Assembly (NCBI GenBank): GCA_029212425.1
Contig: JARGNC010000047.1
Coordinates: 1 to 14,846, forward strand
Reading direction: 5' to 3'
Length of the DNA: 14,846 nucleotides
Source of the DNA: Phycisphaerales bacterium
Lineage (GTDB): Bacteria; Planctomycetota; Phycisphaerae; Phycisphaerales; UBA1924
In this document: positions 1-7,788 of the stretch, piece after piece
How the letters are laid out: each line of letters opens with the position of its first letter
How positions within the stretch are numbered: the first letter of the stretch is position 1
Program-made: the position numbers and the translations under genes
Notes under the pieces: model-generated
What the model was told of the DNA's origin: nothing
Databases searched by the model: none
The model's input: the letters and a program-made list of their open reading frames with translations, nothing else

Positions 1-335
1 AGCGATTCGGGGGCGATCCATAGTTCGGTCCAACATGTTTCGAATGGTGGTAGAGCAACTTCGTTGTATTTGTTGGGCCATTCGCCGTTTGTTCTGTTGC
101 TCAGGTCGTCTAGGATCGATTTGAATCCGGGTGTATCTTCATCAATAACAAGATAGTCATGTTGGTTATTGAATATTCGGAAACCAAAGGAAACTTGATC
201 CACGACATTGCGATCGAGTTTGTATGCGACCACTGCTGTGACATCATCCTATCGGAGTGACCAGTTGGGTTCGCCTTGAGTATTGACTGTGAAGCCATCC
301 GAGTTCCGGATGATTTCTCTTGAACGCATATGCAT
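1..335 (-). pseudogene. Small conserved-looking protein gene interrupted by an in-frame TAG; runs off the left edge
   Basis: Reading the minus strand from ATG at 335-333 (or 329-327) gives a protein-like frame, MRSREIIRNSDGFTVNTQG then EPNWSLR, followed by TAG at 251-249. The same frame then stays open to the window edge: DDVTAVVAYKLDRNVVDQ, FGFRIFNNQHDYLVID, LDDLSNRTNGEWPNKY, VALPPFETCWTELW. The two halves look like one small cytosolic protein. The pattern 'W..[stop] DDV..VVAYK.D' resembles proteins that read W-x-D-V-x-x-I-x-A-Y-K-x-D, so the stop probably replaced a tryptophan (TGG to TAG). The PPF.T..T.LW ending resembles the C-terminus of such proteins, so little is probably missing on the left. 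No good Shine-Dalgarno precedes either ATG. It lies just beyond the terminator of the upstream minus operon. Alternatives are a sequencing error, or a shorter product starting at GTG 233. The function is unknown. Confidence 0.6.
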
Positions 336-368
336 TTGGCTGAGCTTTCTTGCTCGCCATCGATGAAT

Positions 369-405
369 CAAAGAAAAGACCAACCCCCGAGGAGGTTGGT
401 CTTTT
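369..405 (-). terminator. Strong hairpin terminator after the lipoprotein gene
   Basis: AAAAGACCAACC (374-385) pairs perfectly over 12 bp with GGTTGGTCTTTT (394-405) around an 8-nt loop. On the minus strand the stem is followed by a T-rich tail (TTTTCTTT). It sits about 27 nt after the stop of the 857-432 gene. The plus-strand side also ends in a T-run, so it may work in both directions. It separates the HD-GYP/M20/lipoprotein unit from the interrupted gene at the left edge. Confidence 0.85.
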
Positions 406-431
406 TGATGGTTGCTTTGTTCAGGCATTGC

Positions 432-857
432 TTATTCGTAGATGTAGTCCGGGCCGCGCCATTGCTGCCACTTCTTGAGACGGAATCTCCAGAAGCTCTC
501 TTCGAAGTTTGCTTGGGATTCTGGTGACCACATGTGGAACGCTTCGAGCTGGCGAGCTTCCGATGCGATGCGACGCAGTTCGTCTTCTGCTTCTTGAACA
601 GTCAGCGGATCCGCTTCACCTGAACGCACGGCGGCGTTGACCAGATCGATGTAGAGCTGGTTGAGGTGGGCGTAGTCCTCGAGGGTTCCCTCGGACAGTG
701 ACTCGTCGTTCAAGCGGTCCGCTTCGGCACGCAAGATCGTGTCGATGGCGCGCGCTTGGTGGCGCTGTCCGGTGGTCCGCTCGACGCGGCACCCTGAGGA
801 GAATGCGAGCACAAGTGTGCTGGCAACGATCACGATTGGGGTCAAACGAATGCTCAT
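432..857 (-). CDS. Small predicted lipoprotein of unknown function
   Basis: A 141-aa protein with a lipoprotein-type N-terminus: a short basic start, a hydrophobic stretch at about residues 7-19, then SSGC with the lipidated cysteine at 23. The lipobox is slightly atypical because serine sits at -3. The mature part is charged and probably helical (about 45-120) and ends in a tryptophan-rich basic segment (FWRFRLKKWQQW). I recognise no domain. The ATG start is supported by GGAG five nt upstream. It follows the M20 amidohydrolase gene by 80 nt on the same strand, with an imperfect hairpin between them, and is followed by a strong terminator. It is therefore likely the last gene of that unit. 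It is expected to be anchored in a membrane facing the periplasm; its role is unknown. Confidence 0.75.
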   Translation of the reverse strand: MSIRLTPIVIVASTLVLAFSSGCRVERTTGQRHQARAIDTILRAEADRLNDESLSEGTLEDYAHLNQLYIDLVNAAVRSGEADPLTVQEAEDELRRIASEARQLEAFHMWSPESQANFEESFWRFRLKKWQQWRGPDYIYE

Positions 858-887
858 GGAGTCTCCATCGGTTCTCGGACTGGATCG

Positions 888-917
888 CTTGAATGATCCC
901 GCTGGGATTCGTTCAAG
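888..917 (-). other. Imperfect intercistronic hairpin between the M20 and lipoprotein genes
   Basis: CTTGAATGATCCC (888-900) and GGGATTCGTTCAAG (904-917) form a stem of about 12 bp with one mismatch and one bulge around a GCT loop. It starts about 20 nt after the M20 stop on the minus strand and lies about 20 nt before the Shine-Dalgarno of the lipoprotein gene. No T-run follows, so it is not a classical terminator. It could be an mRNA-stabilising or attenuating element. Confidence 0.4.
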
Positions 918-937
918 AAATGGACTTTAGGACCGCT

Positions 938-2155
938 TTACGAAAGAGCAAGTCGGCACATCATCTCTACGCCCAATGGGATGGATTGATCGTTGAAATC
1001 GAAACTCGGGGTGTGCAATCCTGGGAAGGGGGTCGATTCGTCCTTCGCAAGGCCCAAAAAGAAGAAACAGGAGGGTACTTTTTGGGCATAGAACGAGAAA
1101 TCTTCGCCTCCGAGCGTTGGTTCCTCGACGAGCTTGACCTCGTCGCATCCGCCCGCAGATCGGGCGATTTCAAAGACATGCTCGGTCTGGTTGGGGTCGT
1201 TCTGGGTGACGGGATAGCCTGGGAACCATTCGATGCTCGCGGAGCATCCCAGAGCGGCTGCCGTGGATTCGATGAGCTTGGTGAACCGTGCTTTGGTGTC
1301 CGATCGGGTGGTGTCCGACAAGGTCCGGAGGGTCCCTTGCAGAATCGCGGCTGTCGGGATGACATTGAACGCGGTTCCGGAGTGGATGGTGGTGATCGAG
1401 AGGACCACCGAATCCGTCGGTTTGGTCGATCTCGAAACGATGCTTTGGGCGCTGGTCACGATCTGAGCTGCGGCGACGATTGGGTCGTTTGCGAGGTGGG
1501 GGTACGCGGCGTGGGCTTGGGTGCCTTGGACTGTGATCGTGAATGTATCGGTCGCAGCGAGCAGCGGGCCGGGGCGCGTCGAGATGGTGCCGAGTGTTTC
1601 GTCGGGCCAGCCGTGGAGACCGAACATTTTGGTGATCGGGGGTCCGATGAGTCCATCGAGGGCGCCGTCGCGGATGAGTTTCTCAGCGCCTGCGCCGCCT
1701 TCTTCTGCTGGTTGGAAGACGAAGGTGATGGGATTGGGTCGGTGCTCCATCGAGGAGAGGACTTTGGCGGCTCCGAGCAGGATCGCGGTGTGTCCGTCAT
1801 GGCCGCACGCGTGCATGGTGCCTTGGTTGGTGGACTTGTGAGGGAGATCGGAGATTTCGGTGATCGGGAGCGCGTCGATGTCCGCTCTCAATCCAATGCA
1901 AGGGCCTGGGTTGCTGGTGGTTGCTGGGAGATGCGCGACGACCCCTGTCCCGGTGTTGGGTTCCTTGCCTCCGATATCGGCTTTGAAATCGATTCCCATT
2001 TCGACGAGGTGCCGCTGGATGACCTGCGAGGTGCGGGATTCTTTGAACTTGATCTCCGGATGCGCGTGCAAGTCGCGTCGGATCGCGACGGTGTCATCGA
2101 GTGCGCCAGAGATGAGATCGTTGAGATTCGTGAGGTCGGTGGGGGTCGTGGTCAT
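938..2155 (-). CDS. M20D-family amidohydrolase/peptidase (hippurate hydrolase/IAA-amino acid hydrolase type)
   Basis: A cytosolic dimetal enzyme expected to hydrolyse the amide bond of N-acyl or N-acetyl amino acids. The M20D landmarks appear in order, numbered from the upstream TTG: RRDLHAHPEIKF (28-40), GLRADIDALP (90-99), MHACGHDGH (116-124), QPAEEGGAGA (150-159), GLHGWP (181-186), GGEDFSFY (351-358) and GLHTP (381-385). By family analogy the metal ligands are Cys119, His121, Glu154, His183 and His383, with Glu153 as general base; all are present, so it should be active. About 405 aa is a normal length. The open frame begins at TTG 2161, but I prefer the ATG at 2155. Neither start has a clear Shine-Dalgarno. 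It follows the HD-GYP gene by 15-21 nt, so the two are probably co-transcribed. The substrate cannot be read from sequence. Confidence 0.93.
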   Translation of the reverse strand: MTTTPTDLTNLNDLISGALDDTVAIRRDLHAHPEIKFKESRTSQVIQRHLVEMGIDFKADIGGKEPNTGTGVVAHLPATTSNPGPCIGLRADIDALPITEISDLPHKSTNQGTMHACGHDGHTAILLGAAKVLSSMEHRPNPITFVFQPAEEGGAGAEKLIRDGALDGLIGPPITKMFGLHGWPDETLGTISTRPGPLLAATDTFTITVQGTQAHAAYPHLANDPIVAAAQIVTSAQSIVSRSTKPTDSVVLSITTIHSGTAFNVIPTAAILQGTLRTLSDTTRSDTKARFTKLIESTAAALGCSASIEWFPGYPVTQNDPNQTEHVFEIARSAGGCDEVKLVEEPTLGGEDFSFYAQKVPSCFFFLGLAKDESTPFPGLHTPSFDFNDQSIPLGVEMMCRLALS

Positions 2156-2176
2156 GAACAAGTGTAGTGTGCAGGA

Positions 2177-3205
2177 TCATGCAGCGCGGCGGAGCGTGCT
2201 CAGACTGTTGTTCTCATCCATAAAGATCCGTGCCGCCGCTTCGATGTCGATCCGCTTGAGTTCGTGGGTCTGCTGCGATTGATGGCGGATCTGATCAAAC
2301 TCGTCTTGGGTGCTGTCAAATGCATCGACGACATCGGTATCAAAGTGTGATCCGCGTCCCTCTTGGATGATGCTGATCGCTTTTTGATGAGTCATCGCGT
2401 CCTTGTACACGCGAGCGGTTGTGAGCGCGTCATAGACATCCGCGAGCGCGACGATTCGTGCTGCGAGCGAGATGTTCTCGCCGACCAGTTGGAATGGGTA
2501 TCCGGAACCATCAACTTTTTCGTGGTGCTGGAGCGCGATTTCGATCCCCATGTCAAGGAACTCGTCGGAGCCGAACTTGTTGCGGATCGAGAGGAGTGTT
2601 TCACCACCGATGAGGGTGTGCTTCTCCATGATGGCGCGTTCCTCATCGGAGAGACGGCCCGGTTTGAGGAGTACATTATCGGGGATCCCGACCTTCCCGA
2701 TGTCGTGGAGCGAAGATGCGAGGACTAGGCGATCGATCCATTCATCAGTGATGATGGGGTGCTTTGGTTTGAGCTGCGCTGCAAGAACACGCGCATAGTG
2801 ACCGATGCGATCGAGGTGATCGCCGGTATCTGTGTCTCGGTAGTCTGCGAGCTTTGCGAGTCCGTGGATCAACGCGTTCCGCTTCTGAAGACTGTTGCTG
2901 ACTTGTCTGTGGACCTCGTCCTGGAGTTGTAGGTTGGATTGTTCGAGCGCGTCTTTGTATCGGCGTGAAGCGAGGTAGAAGATCGTCGCGGTGAGTGTAA
3001 GCACGCATAGGGCGATCGAGAGTTCGAGGACAAAGAGTTTGTCGACTTGAAACTGAGGAAGACTCACATTCGACTGGACCCACTTATCCGTGAGCAGCAC
3101 AGAACCAAGGAGCAATCCAGACTGCGCGATCAGCACAGCGGTCATAAATGCGCGACGGCTTTGTGGTCGAAACGCGATCTCGATGGCGGGCTTGGTGTTC
3201 ACCAT
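2177..3205 (-). CDS. Membrane-bound HD-GYP domain c-di-GMP phosphodiesterase
   Basis: A 342-aa protein with two transmembrane helices (about 20-38 and 57-79) flanking a short outside loop, a helical linker (80-105), then an HD-GYP domain (about 112-300). Diagnostic residues are all present: TGDHLDRIGHYA (127-138), HDIGKVGIPD (167-176), the KPGRL and MEKHT segments, HHEKVDGSGYP (227-237) and DVYDALTTARVYKDAM (256-271). HD-GYP proteins hydrolyse cyclic di-GMP to pGpG or GMP. With the HD and GYP motifs intact, activity is likely. There is no receiver, GAF or large periplasmic sensor domain, so any sensing must use the membrane segment or a partner. The ATG start lies close behind a weak AGGG. 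It is the first gene of a unit continuing into the M20 amidohydrolase. Confidence 0.93.
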   Translation of the reverse strand: MVNTKPAIEIAFRPQSRRAFMTAVLIAQSGLLLGSVLLTDKWVQSNVSLPQFQVDKLFVLELSIALCVLTLTATIFYLASRRYKDALEQSNLQLQDEVHRQVSNSLQKRNALIHGLAKLADYRDTDTGDHLDRIGHYARVLAAQLKPKHPIITDEWIDRLVLASSLHDIGKVGIPDNVLLKPGRLSDEERAIMEKHTLIGGETLLSIRNKFGSDEFLDMGIEIALQHHEKVDGSGYPFQLVGENISLAARIVALADVYDALTTARVYKDAMTHQKAISIIQEGRGSHFDTDVVDAFDSTQDEFDQIRHQSQQTHELKRIDIEAAARIFMDENNSLSTLRRAA

Positions 3206-3311
3206 TACCCTATCGGGAGCCGTCTGTTATGAATCAAGCACTTGCAAACAGAAGCAGCCGTTTCCAAACATCATCGGGTGGTTTGGGACGATCAGACGCG
3301 TCAAGATATCC

Positions 3312-3332
3312 AAAACAAGGTTCGAGAACCTT
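3312..3332 (-). terminator. Weak hairpin terminator after the solute-binding protein gene
   Basis: The segment at 3317-3332 forms a 6-bp stem (AAGGTT/AACCTT) with a 4-nt loop. On the minus strand it is followed by G then TTTT (3315-3312). It lies about 20 nt after the stop of the solute-binding lipoprotein gene and upstream of the HD-GYP start. The stem is short, so termination may be partial and read-through into the HD-GYP unit is possible. The rest of the 145-nt gap shows no clear promoter. Confidence 0.45.
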
Positions 3333-3350
3333 TAGAGCGGTAGTACCGGA

Positions 3351-4430
3351 CTATGGAAGATGCAGGTCACACTCATCAAGCGCGGCGGGAATCGAGGATT
3401 TTGCGTCCGAGAAGTGCGGATAGATGCTCTGGTCCAAAACTCGGTTTGGATCACCCTTTGTGAGTGAATCGGGCGCGATGGAGTTGAACAACTCAATCAG
3501 TTGTGGGTTCGCAGGCATGTTCCTTGAGTCGGATTGAGCAAGCAGGGTTTCGACTGCTGGGGAGATGAGGTATGCCGCGAGTTGTTGTGCGAGCAGGGGG
3601 TGTGGTGCTCCGGAGATGATTCCCACAGTGTTCGGGATGAGCACAGGTCCTCGTGATCCGAGGGTGTCCAGGTTCATTGGTGAGTCGAACGCATCGTAGA
3701 CACAGTCGACTTGCCATCCGTTGCGTTGACCGCTCCAGACATCGTCGGTATCGGTGAGCCCTACATCAATTTCACCCATCGCGATGGCGCGGACGACGGA
3801 CGCGTTGCCGTCGTATAAGCGGATGTTGTTGTTCACGAGCATTCCGAGCCATCGGCTGAACTCGGTCATTCCCCATTGATTGACGAGGATGCCCATGTGT
3901 CCACGCGTTGTTCCGAACTCTGGTCTTGCCATCCCGATGCGGTCTTTCCAAGCAGGTTGGGCAAACTCGCGGAGGGTAGTGGGTGGTTTCGATACTCGAT
4001 CGGTTGCGTACGCGATGACGCGAGCGCGGGACGCGAATCCAACCCACGACGCATCTTCGGCGATCAGTTCCTCAGGCCAATCCGAGGGGACGATGTCGCG
4101 CATGCCTTCTGGGAGAAGCGCCGCGGATTCAGCGAGATCCATGGTCCCGAAAGGTTCGGAGGACCACCAGACATCCGCTTGTGGGTTCATTGATTCGGCT
4201 TGGAGTCGAGTCACCAATCCGGTGGTTTTGGTTGCTTCGGTGTCACCAACAATAGCGACCTGGATCCCTGTGTCTTTCGTGAACTGGGCAACGACCATCC
4301 GCGCGAAGGTGTCATCTGCGGAGGTGTACAAGACCACGGCTTCATCGGTTGTGTGCTGGGTATCAGGACTGCACGAGAACAGCATGAATGTCAGCGATAC
4401 GAGGAGGGGGAGTCTGATCGATCTCAACAT
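3351..4430 (-). CDS. Fe3+-type extracellular solute-binding lipoprotein (family 1, AfuA/FbpA-like)
   Basis: A 359-aa precursor: a signal peptide with lipobox LFSC (lipidated Cys20), then a two-lobed periplasmic binding fold. Recognisable segments are VVLYTSADDTFARMVVAQF at the start of the mature domain, the DTEATKTTGLVTRLQAE segment, NPQADVWWSSEP, a central GMARPEFGTTRGHM strand/turn, and a C-terminal hinge with NTVGIISGAPHP. This pattern matches binding proteins annotated for ferric iron or other small solutes in ABC importers. No permease or ATPase gene is next to it. Instead it begins 3 nt after the stop of the large coiled-coil membrane protein, so the two are surely co-transcribed. The real ligand is not predictable, and a role outside import (sensing or scaffolding) is possible. 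A weak hairpin terminator follows. Confidence 0.85.
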   Translation of the reverse strand: MLRSIRLPLLVSLTFMLFSCSPDTQHTTDEAVVLYTSADDTFARMVVAQFTKDTGIQVAIVGDTEATKTTGLVTRLQAESMNPQADVWWSSEPFGTMDLAESAALLPEGMRDIVPSDWPEELIAEDASWVGFASRARVIAYATDRVSKPPTTLREFAQPAWKDRIGMARPEFGTTRGHMGILVNQWGMTEFSRWLGMLVNNNIRLYDGNASVVRAIAMGEIDVGLTDTDDVWSGQRNGWQVDCVYDAFDSPMNLDTLGSRGPVLIPNTVGIISGAPHPLLAQQLAAYLISPAVETLLAQSDSRNMPANPQLIELFNSIAPDSLTKGDPNRVLDQSIYPHFSDAKSSIPAALDECDLHLP

Positions 4431-4433
4431 GTA

Positions 4434-6224
4434 TTAGTCACTCTTGGGTTCTTCGGATTTCTTTGCTGGTTCTGCGGACTTGTTCCCGCTCTGGGCTTGC
4501 TTCGCGGCTTTATCGAGTTGTCCGAAATATCGCTGGACCGCTGATTCGTACTCGCGTGGGATGCGTTTGGTTTCGATGGCTTCTGACGCTTCTGTTTTCG
4601 CACTCTCAACAGCGCTCGAGAAGACAGCGGTGGACTCGCCTTTGATCTGTGAGCCTTGGACCATGGTTGAAGCGATGACTGGGCCTTCAGCGGTTGTTCG
4701 AACCGATGCGTGCTCTTTGTTGATGGTGAAGTCCGCGCCTTGCTCTGGTGGTGATGCGCCGAGCCCTTGTCCCGCTCGTCCGGAACCAGCGCCTTGCTGC
4801 GAGGAATCGCCTGGTGCAAACTGTCCGGTGGATGCCCATTGGCTTTGTTGTCCACCACCAGGTGCTGATCCGGGATTGCTGCACTGAGAGAGCTGGTCGA
4901 GTTGCTGCTGCGCCTGGCTCATCGCGGATTCGAGCGACTGTGCTTCTTGCTGCATGTTCTCGAGATCCGAGAGCTGTGCATTCATCGCGTCGGAACCTGC
5001 GGACGCTTGTTGCGGATCTCCGCTCTGCATGCCTTGCGCCATTTGCCCCATCGCTTGGGACATAGCGGCTGCTGCGTCGGATGCTTTTTGTTGTGCTTGT
5101 GCTGCTTTGGCGAGTGATTCCATCTGTTCGGGAGTTGCGCCCGCTTCTTCGAGCGCTTTCTTGAGCGCTTCAGGATCGCTCGCGAGTTGCTGTGCTTGCT
5201 GCTCGCTCAATCCCGCGGCTTTGAGTTGTTCTTGGAGCTGCTGTGAGTTTTTGGACATCTGCTCCATCTGCTTCTTCATGCTTTCGAGCTGCTGTCCGAG
5301 TTCTTTCTTTTGTTCCTCGGACATGTCGCCGCTTTGCATTTCTTGCGCGAGTTGCTCGAGTTGTTCCTTCGCTTCTTTGAAATCACCTCGCGCCATTGCG
5401 CGGGCCATCTCGGATGCTGGGGAGTCCTCGGTGGTGTTGAGCGACTTCATCGCGTCTTTGATCGCGTCAAAGGTAGCGCCGTCCTCGTTGTTGCGTTTTT
5501 CTTCGAGTTTGTCAGCAACGCTCGTCAGGTTCTTGATCGCGCTCCGGAGTGATTCTTCTGGAGTCAAAAACTCGTTCGCTTCCGGTTTGAGGAGGTCTTC
5601 GAAAGACTCGCCCTCCTCAGTTTCAAAGTCGAGCTTTGTTTTGTCGAGGATCTCTTTAATCGCGGCTTGGGACTCCGCGACGGTCGCTTCGACTTCTTGC
5701 GTTTGCGCGATAAGTGCTTTCTTCTCTTCTTGCTTCGCGTACAAGCCCGTGAGGTCTTTGACAGGGAGCCACCACACTGCGAGCAGCGCGAGTCCTGCGA
5801 CGAGGGGGGTGGGCCAGAGTTTGGGTGCGGTGATCGGGAGGGTTGAACGGAGATTGATCTTGGTTGCTTTTTCGGTCGCGTCGGTCACGACTGCTTTGGA
5901 CCAGCCGTCGGATTGTGATTCGACGATCAGCGCGGTTGAGATGGATTCTCGGAGCCCTGCACGATCATCAATGATCATCGCGGCTTTGGACTGGGAGGGT
6001 CTGCGGATGAATGCCCAAATCAAACCTACCAAGATCGCAACAAGCGGAGCAGAGACAAAGACAATATCCCAAGGCACCACAAAGACAGGCGCGACTTTTT
6101 GCACGCCGCGTGCGAACACCATCAGTGCAATAACCACAGCAAGGCAGATGGTGATGGTGCGGATCGAATCGATCAGCATCAATCGGCGCGATGCTTTGTG
6201 TATGGTGTTGTGGAGTGCGGACAT
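4434..6224 (-). CDS. Large membrane-anchored coiled-coil protein (DUF4175-like, planctomycete type)
   Basis: The start at ATG 6224 is chosen because AGGAAGG precedes it at good spacing; the frame is open further upstream (to 6287) without comparable support. The 596-aa product has transmembrane helices at about 23-39, 52-73 and 137-153. The segment AAMIIDDRAGLRESISTAL (81-99) resembles the D-R-x-x-x-L-x-x-R-x-S-T-A-L motif of DUF4175-like proteins. A coiled-coil region rich in Q, E, A and M runs from about 160 to 440 and includes two 'MQSGD' helical segments. A low-complexity G/S/Q linker follows, and then a C-terminal motif IPREY...QRYF (about 555-567). In planctomycetes such proteins usually sit beside MoxR/DUF58/VWA genes; here that cluster is absent. 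It is co-transcribed with the orphan solute-binding lipoprotein. The likely role is structural or scaffold-like at the inner membrane; the exact function is unknown. Confidence 0.85.
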   Translation of the reverse strand: MSALHNTIHKASRRLMLIDSIRTITICLAVVIALMVFARGVQKVAPVFVVPWDIVFVSAPLVAILVGLIWAFIRRPSQSKAAMIIDDRAGLRESISTALIVESQSDGWSKAVVTDATEKATKINLRSTLPITAPKLWPTPLVAGLALLAVWWLPVKDLTGLYAKQEEKKALIAQTQEVEATVAESQAAIKEILDKTKLDFETEEGESFEDLLKPEANEFLTPEESLRSAIKNLTSVADKLEEKRNNEDGATFDAIKDAMKSLNTTEDSPASEMARAMARGDFKEAKEQLEQLAQEMQSGDMSEEQKKELGQQLESMKKQMEQMSKNSQQLQEQLKAAGLSEQQAQQLASDPEALKKALEEAGATPEQMESLAKAAQAQQKASDAAAAMSQAMGQMAQGMQSGDPQQASAGSDAMNAQLSDLENMQQEAQSLESAMSQAQQQLDQLSQCSNPGSAPGGGQQSQWASTGQFAPGDSSQQGAGSGRAGQGLGASPPEQGADFTINKEHASVRTTAEGPVIASTMVQGSQIKGESTAVFSSAVESAKTEASEAIETKRIPREYESAVQRYFGQLDKAAKQAQSGNKSAEPAKKSEEPKSD

Positions 6225-6390
6225 GGTTTGCTGCCTTCCTTGAGAACTGCCCAGACGCTTGATGCTGTTCATACATCGGCTGTGCATCTGTTGATCTCGT
6301 CAGAATTCCATCATCAGCGCGAGACCTCCATTATTGTACGGGATCAGAGGGCTCTGGTTGCTGCATTGGAGGTCGTGTTACGATAGAGTG

Positions 6391-7788
6391 ATGGTCTTGA
6401 AACAGCGTTTTTGTTCCAGTATGGTCGGTTTTGTGAAGGGTTCGTACATCACGCGCGATGCGTGCGATCGTGGATTTGAGCGGATGCACGCTCGAGATCG
6501 GATCGGGGATCGGCTGCATCTGCTTTTTGCATGCATCGCGATGGTGGGGATCGGTGGGCCTGTGAGTATTGTGGACATCGCGGTGCTGCCGATTGTGGTG
6601 TTTTTCTTGGTTCGTGTGGTCAATACCTTCCCGATCTGGATTCATGGGTTTGGTCAACCTGTGGTGCTGTGCGGGATTCTTCTCGCGGCGTGGATGGGGG
6701 TGAGTCTGCTCTGGTCATCCGATCCATCTGCAGGACTCGAGCACATGAGCGAGCTCCGCTGGCTCGCGATGATCGGATTTGTCTATCCCGTTATCGAGCA
6801 TCGGAAGCTGTTGATCGGATGCTTGTGCTTTGGATTCTTTGCAGGCAATGTCGCGCAGGTCTTCGACGCGTTCAACGGGTTCGGCAACGAATGGCTCGCA
6901 GATCGGCTCTGGCATTATCCGGAGCGTGTTTCTGGATGGTGGGACCCAGCGGTGGGCGGTTCGATGCTCGTCGCGGCGGTGGGGTTGTATCTTCCGATCG
7001 CGCTCTTCGGTCAAGATTGGACCAAAGCTCGGATCATCGGATTACTGGGATTCATGGTTTCGGTCGCTGGATTGATCGCGACAGGAACGCGAGGCGCGTG
7101 GATCGCAGGAGCGGGTTTGATGTTGGTCGCGGTGTTGGTGGGTATCGGAACGAAACGATGGTCGCGAAAGACGATGGTGGTTGGGGGTCTCGTCGCGGTT
7201 GTGGTTGTTGTGATTGGTTCAGCAGCTGCGTGGAATGTGCAGAGTGTTGCGGATCGGGTCACCAACGCGAAGGAAGAACTCGCACGAGCCGCTGAGGGGG
7301 ACTACCTCACTTCGATGGGGGTTCGTGTTTCAGTTGGTCGGCAGGCGATCGATGCAGGGATCACGCATCCGATCGGGGGGCTGGGCGCTGGGGGTTTCGG
7401 GGACTGGATGGAGCAGCGGACTCCTGAGATTCTTGATGACCATTCGCATCCGCACTCTTCGATTCTTCGGTTGCTCTCGGAGCAAGGGATACCGGGTGTA
7501 TTGATCGTGGTGCTGTTGGTTGTCATTTTGATGACCTCGTCATGGCGCTGTGTTCATCAAGAGGATCGGGGGACGCTGCTGATGGGGCCGTTTTATGCGA
7601 TTGTTGCTGTGATTCTGGTGAGCGCGTTTGATTCGGTGCTGCTCAATGTCAATACCGCTGCACTCATCGGTGCGCTCGCGGCGTTGTCGCCTTCATACCT
7701 CCCTATGAGCGATTCCGCATCTAGCATGGGTGGGGACCTAGAATCAACGCGGGACATCGCACGCAACGGGAAAGAGCAATCGTCATGA
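6391..7788 (+). CDS. O-antigen ligase/polymerase-like polytopic membrane protein (Wzy_C type)
   Basis: A hydrophobic protein with roughly ten or more membrane helices. It carries the typical family pattern: a GTRGAWIA segment in a mid-protein helix, then a large outside loop with a conserved arginine (GVRVSVGRQAI), PIGGLGAGGFGDWM, and the histidine-rich DDHSHPHSSIL in place of the common H-x-H-N motif, followed by EQGIPG and C-terminal helices. Members join or polymerise lipid-linked glycans on the periplasmic side. The start is uncertain. ATG 6391 is used; GGAGG lies 18 nt upstream, too far to be convincing, GTG 6388 is adjacent, and ATGs at 6421 and 6484 would still keep the first helix. 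The stop overlaps the next gene's ATG by 4 nt (ATGA), so translation is coupled to the nucleotide-sugar dehydrogenase and both belong to surface-polysaccharide synthesis. Ligase cannot be separated from Wzy-type polymerase by sequence alone. Confidence 0.85.
   Translation: MVLKQRFCSSMVGFVKGSYITRDACDRGFERMHARDRIGDRLHLLFACIAMVGIGGPVSIVDIAVLPIVVFFLVRVVNTFPIWIHGFGQPVVLCGILLAAWMGVSLLWSSDPSAGLEHMSELRWLAMIGFVYPVIEHRKLLIGCLCFGFFAGNVAQVFDAFNGFGNEWLADRLWHYPERVSGWWDPAVGGSMLVAAVGLYLPIALFGQDWTKARIIGLLGFMVSVAGLIATGTRGAWIAGAGLMLVAVLVGIGTKRWSRKTMVVGGLVAVVVVVIGSAAAWNVQSVADRVTNAKEELARAAEGDYLTSMGVRVSVGRQAIDAGITHPIGGLGAGGFGDWMEQRTPEILDDHSHPHSSILRLLSEQGIPGVLIVVLLVVILMTSSWRCVHQEDRGTLLMGPFYAIVAVILVSAFDSVLLNVNTAALIGALAALSPSYLPMSDSASSMGGDLESTRDIARNGKEQSS

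Noticed and set aside
110..298. A 62-codon minus-strand frame at the left edge
   Set aside because: The neighbouring frame, broken only by one amber codon, reads as a far more natural protein over the same DNA.
893..2167. A 424-codon open frame on the plus strand
   Set aside because: It is the antisense shadow of the M20D amidohydrolase, whose motifs are complete on the minus strand. The translation is Gly/Asp/Arg-rich with no domain.
4954..6243. A 429-codon open frame on the plus strand, Ser/Cys/Ala-rich
   Set aside because: It is antisense to the coiled-coil gene. Its Ser/Cys/Ala composition comes from the complement of Gln/Glu/Ala/Lys codons and no protein-like pattern is seen.
6358..6384. 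TTGCTG and TACGAT as a sigma-70 promoter for the O-antigen-ligase-like gene
   Set aside because: The spacer is only 15 nt and the predicted start of transcription would fall on the chosen start codon, so the evidence is too weak to annotate.
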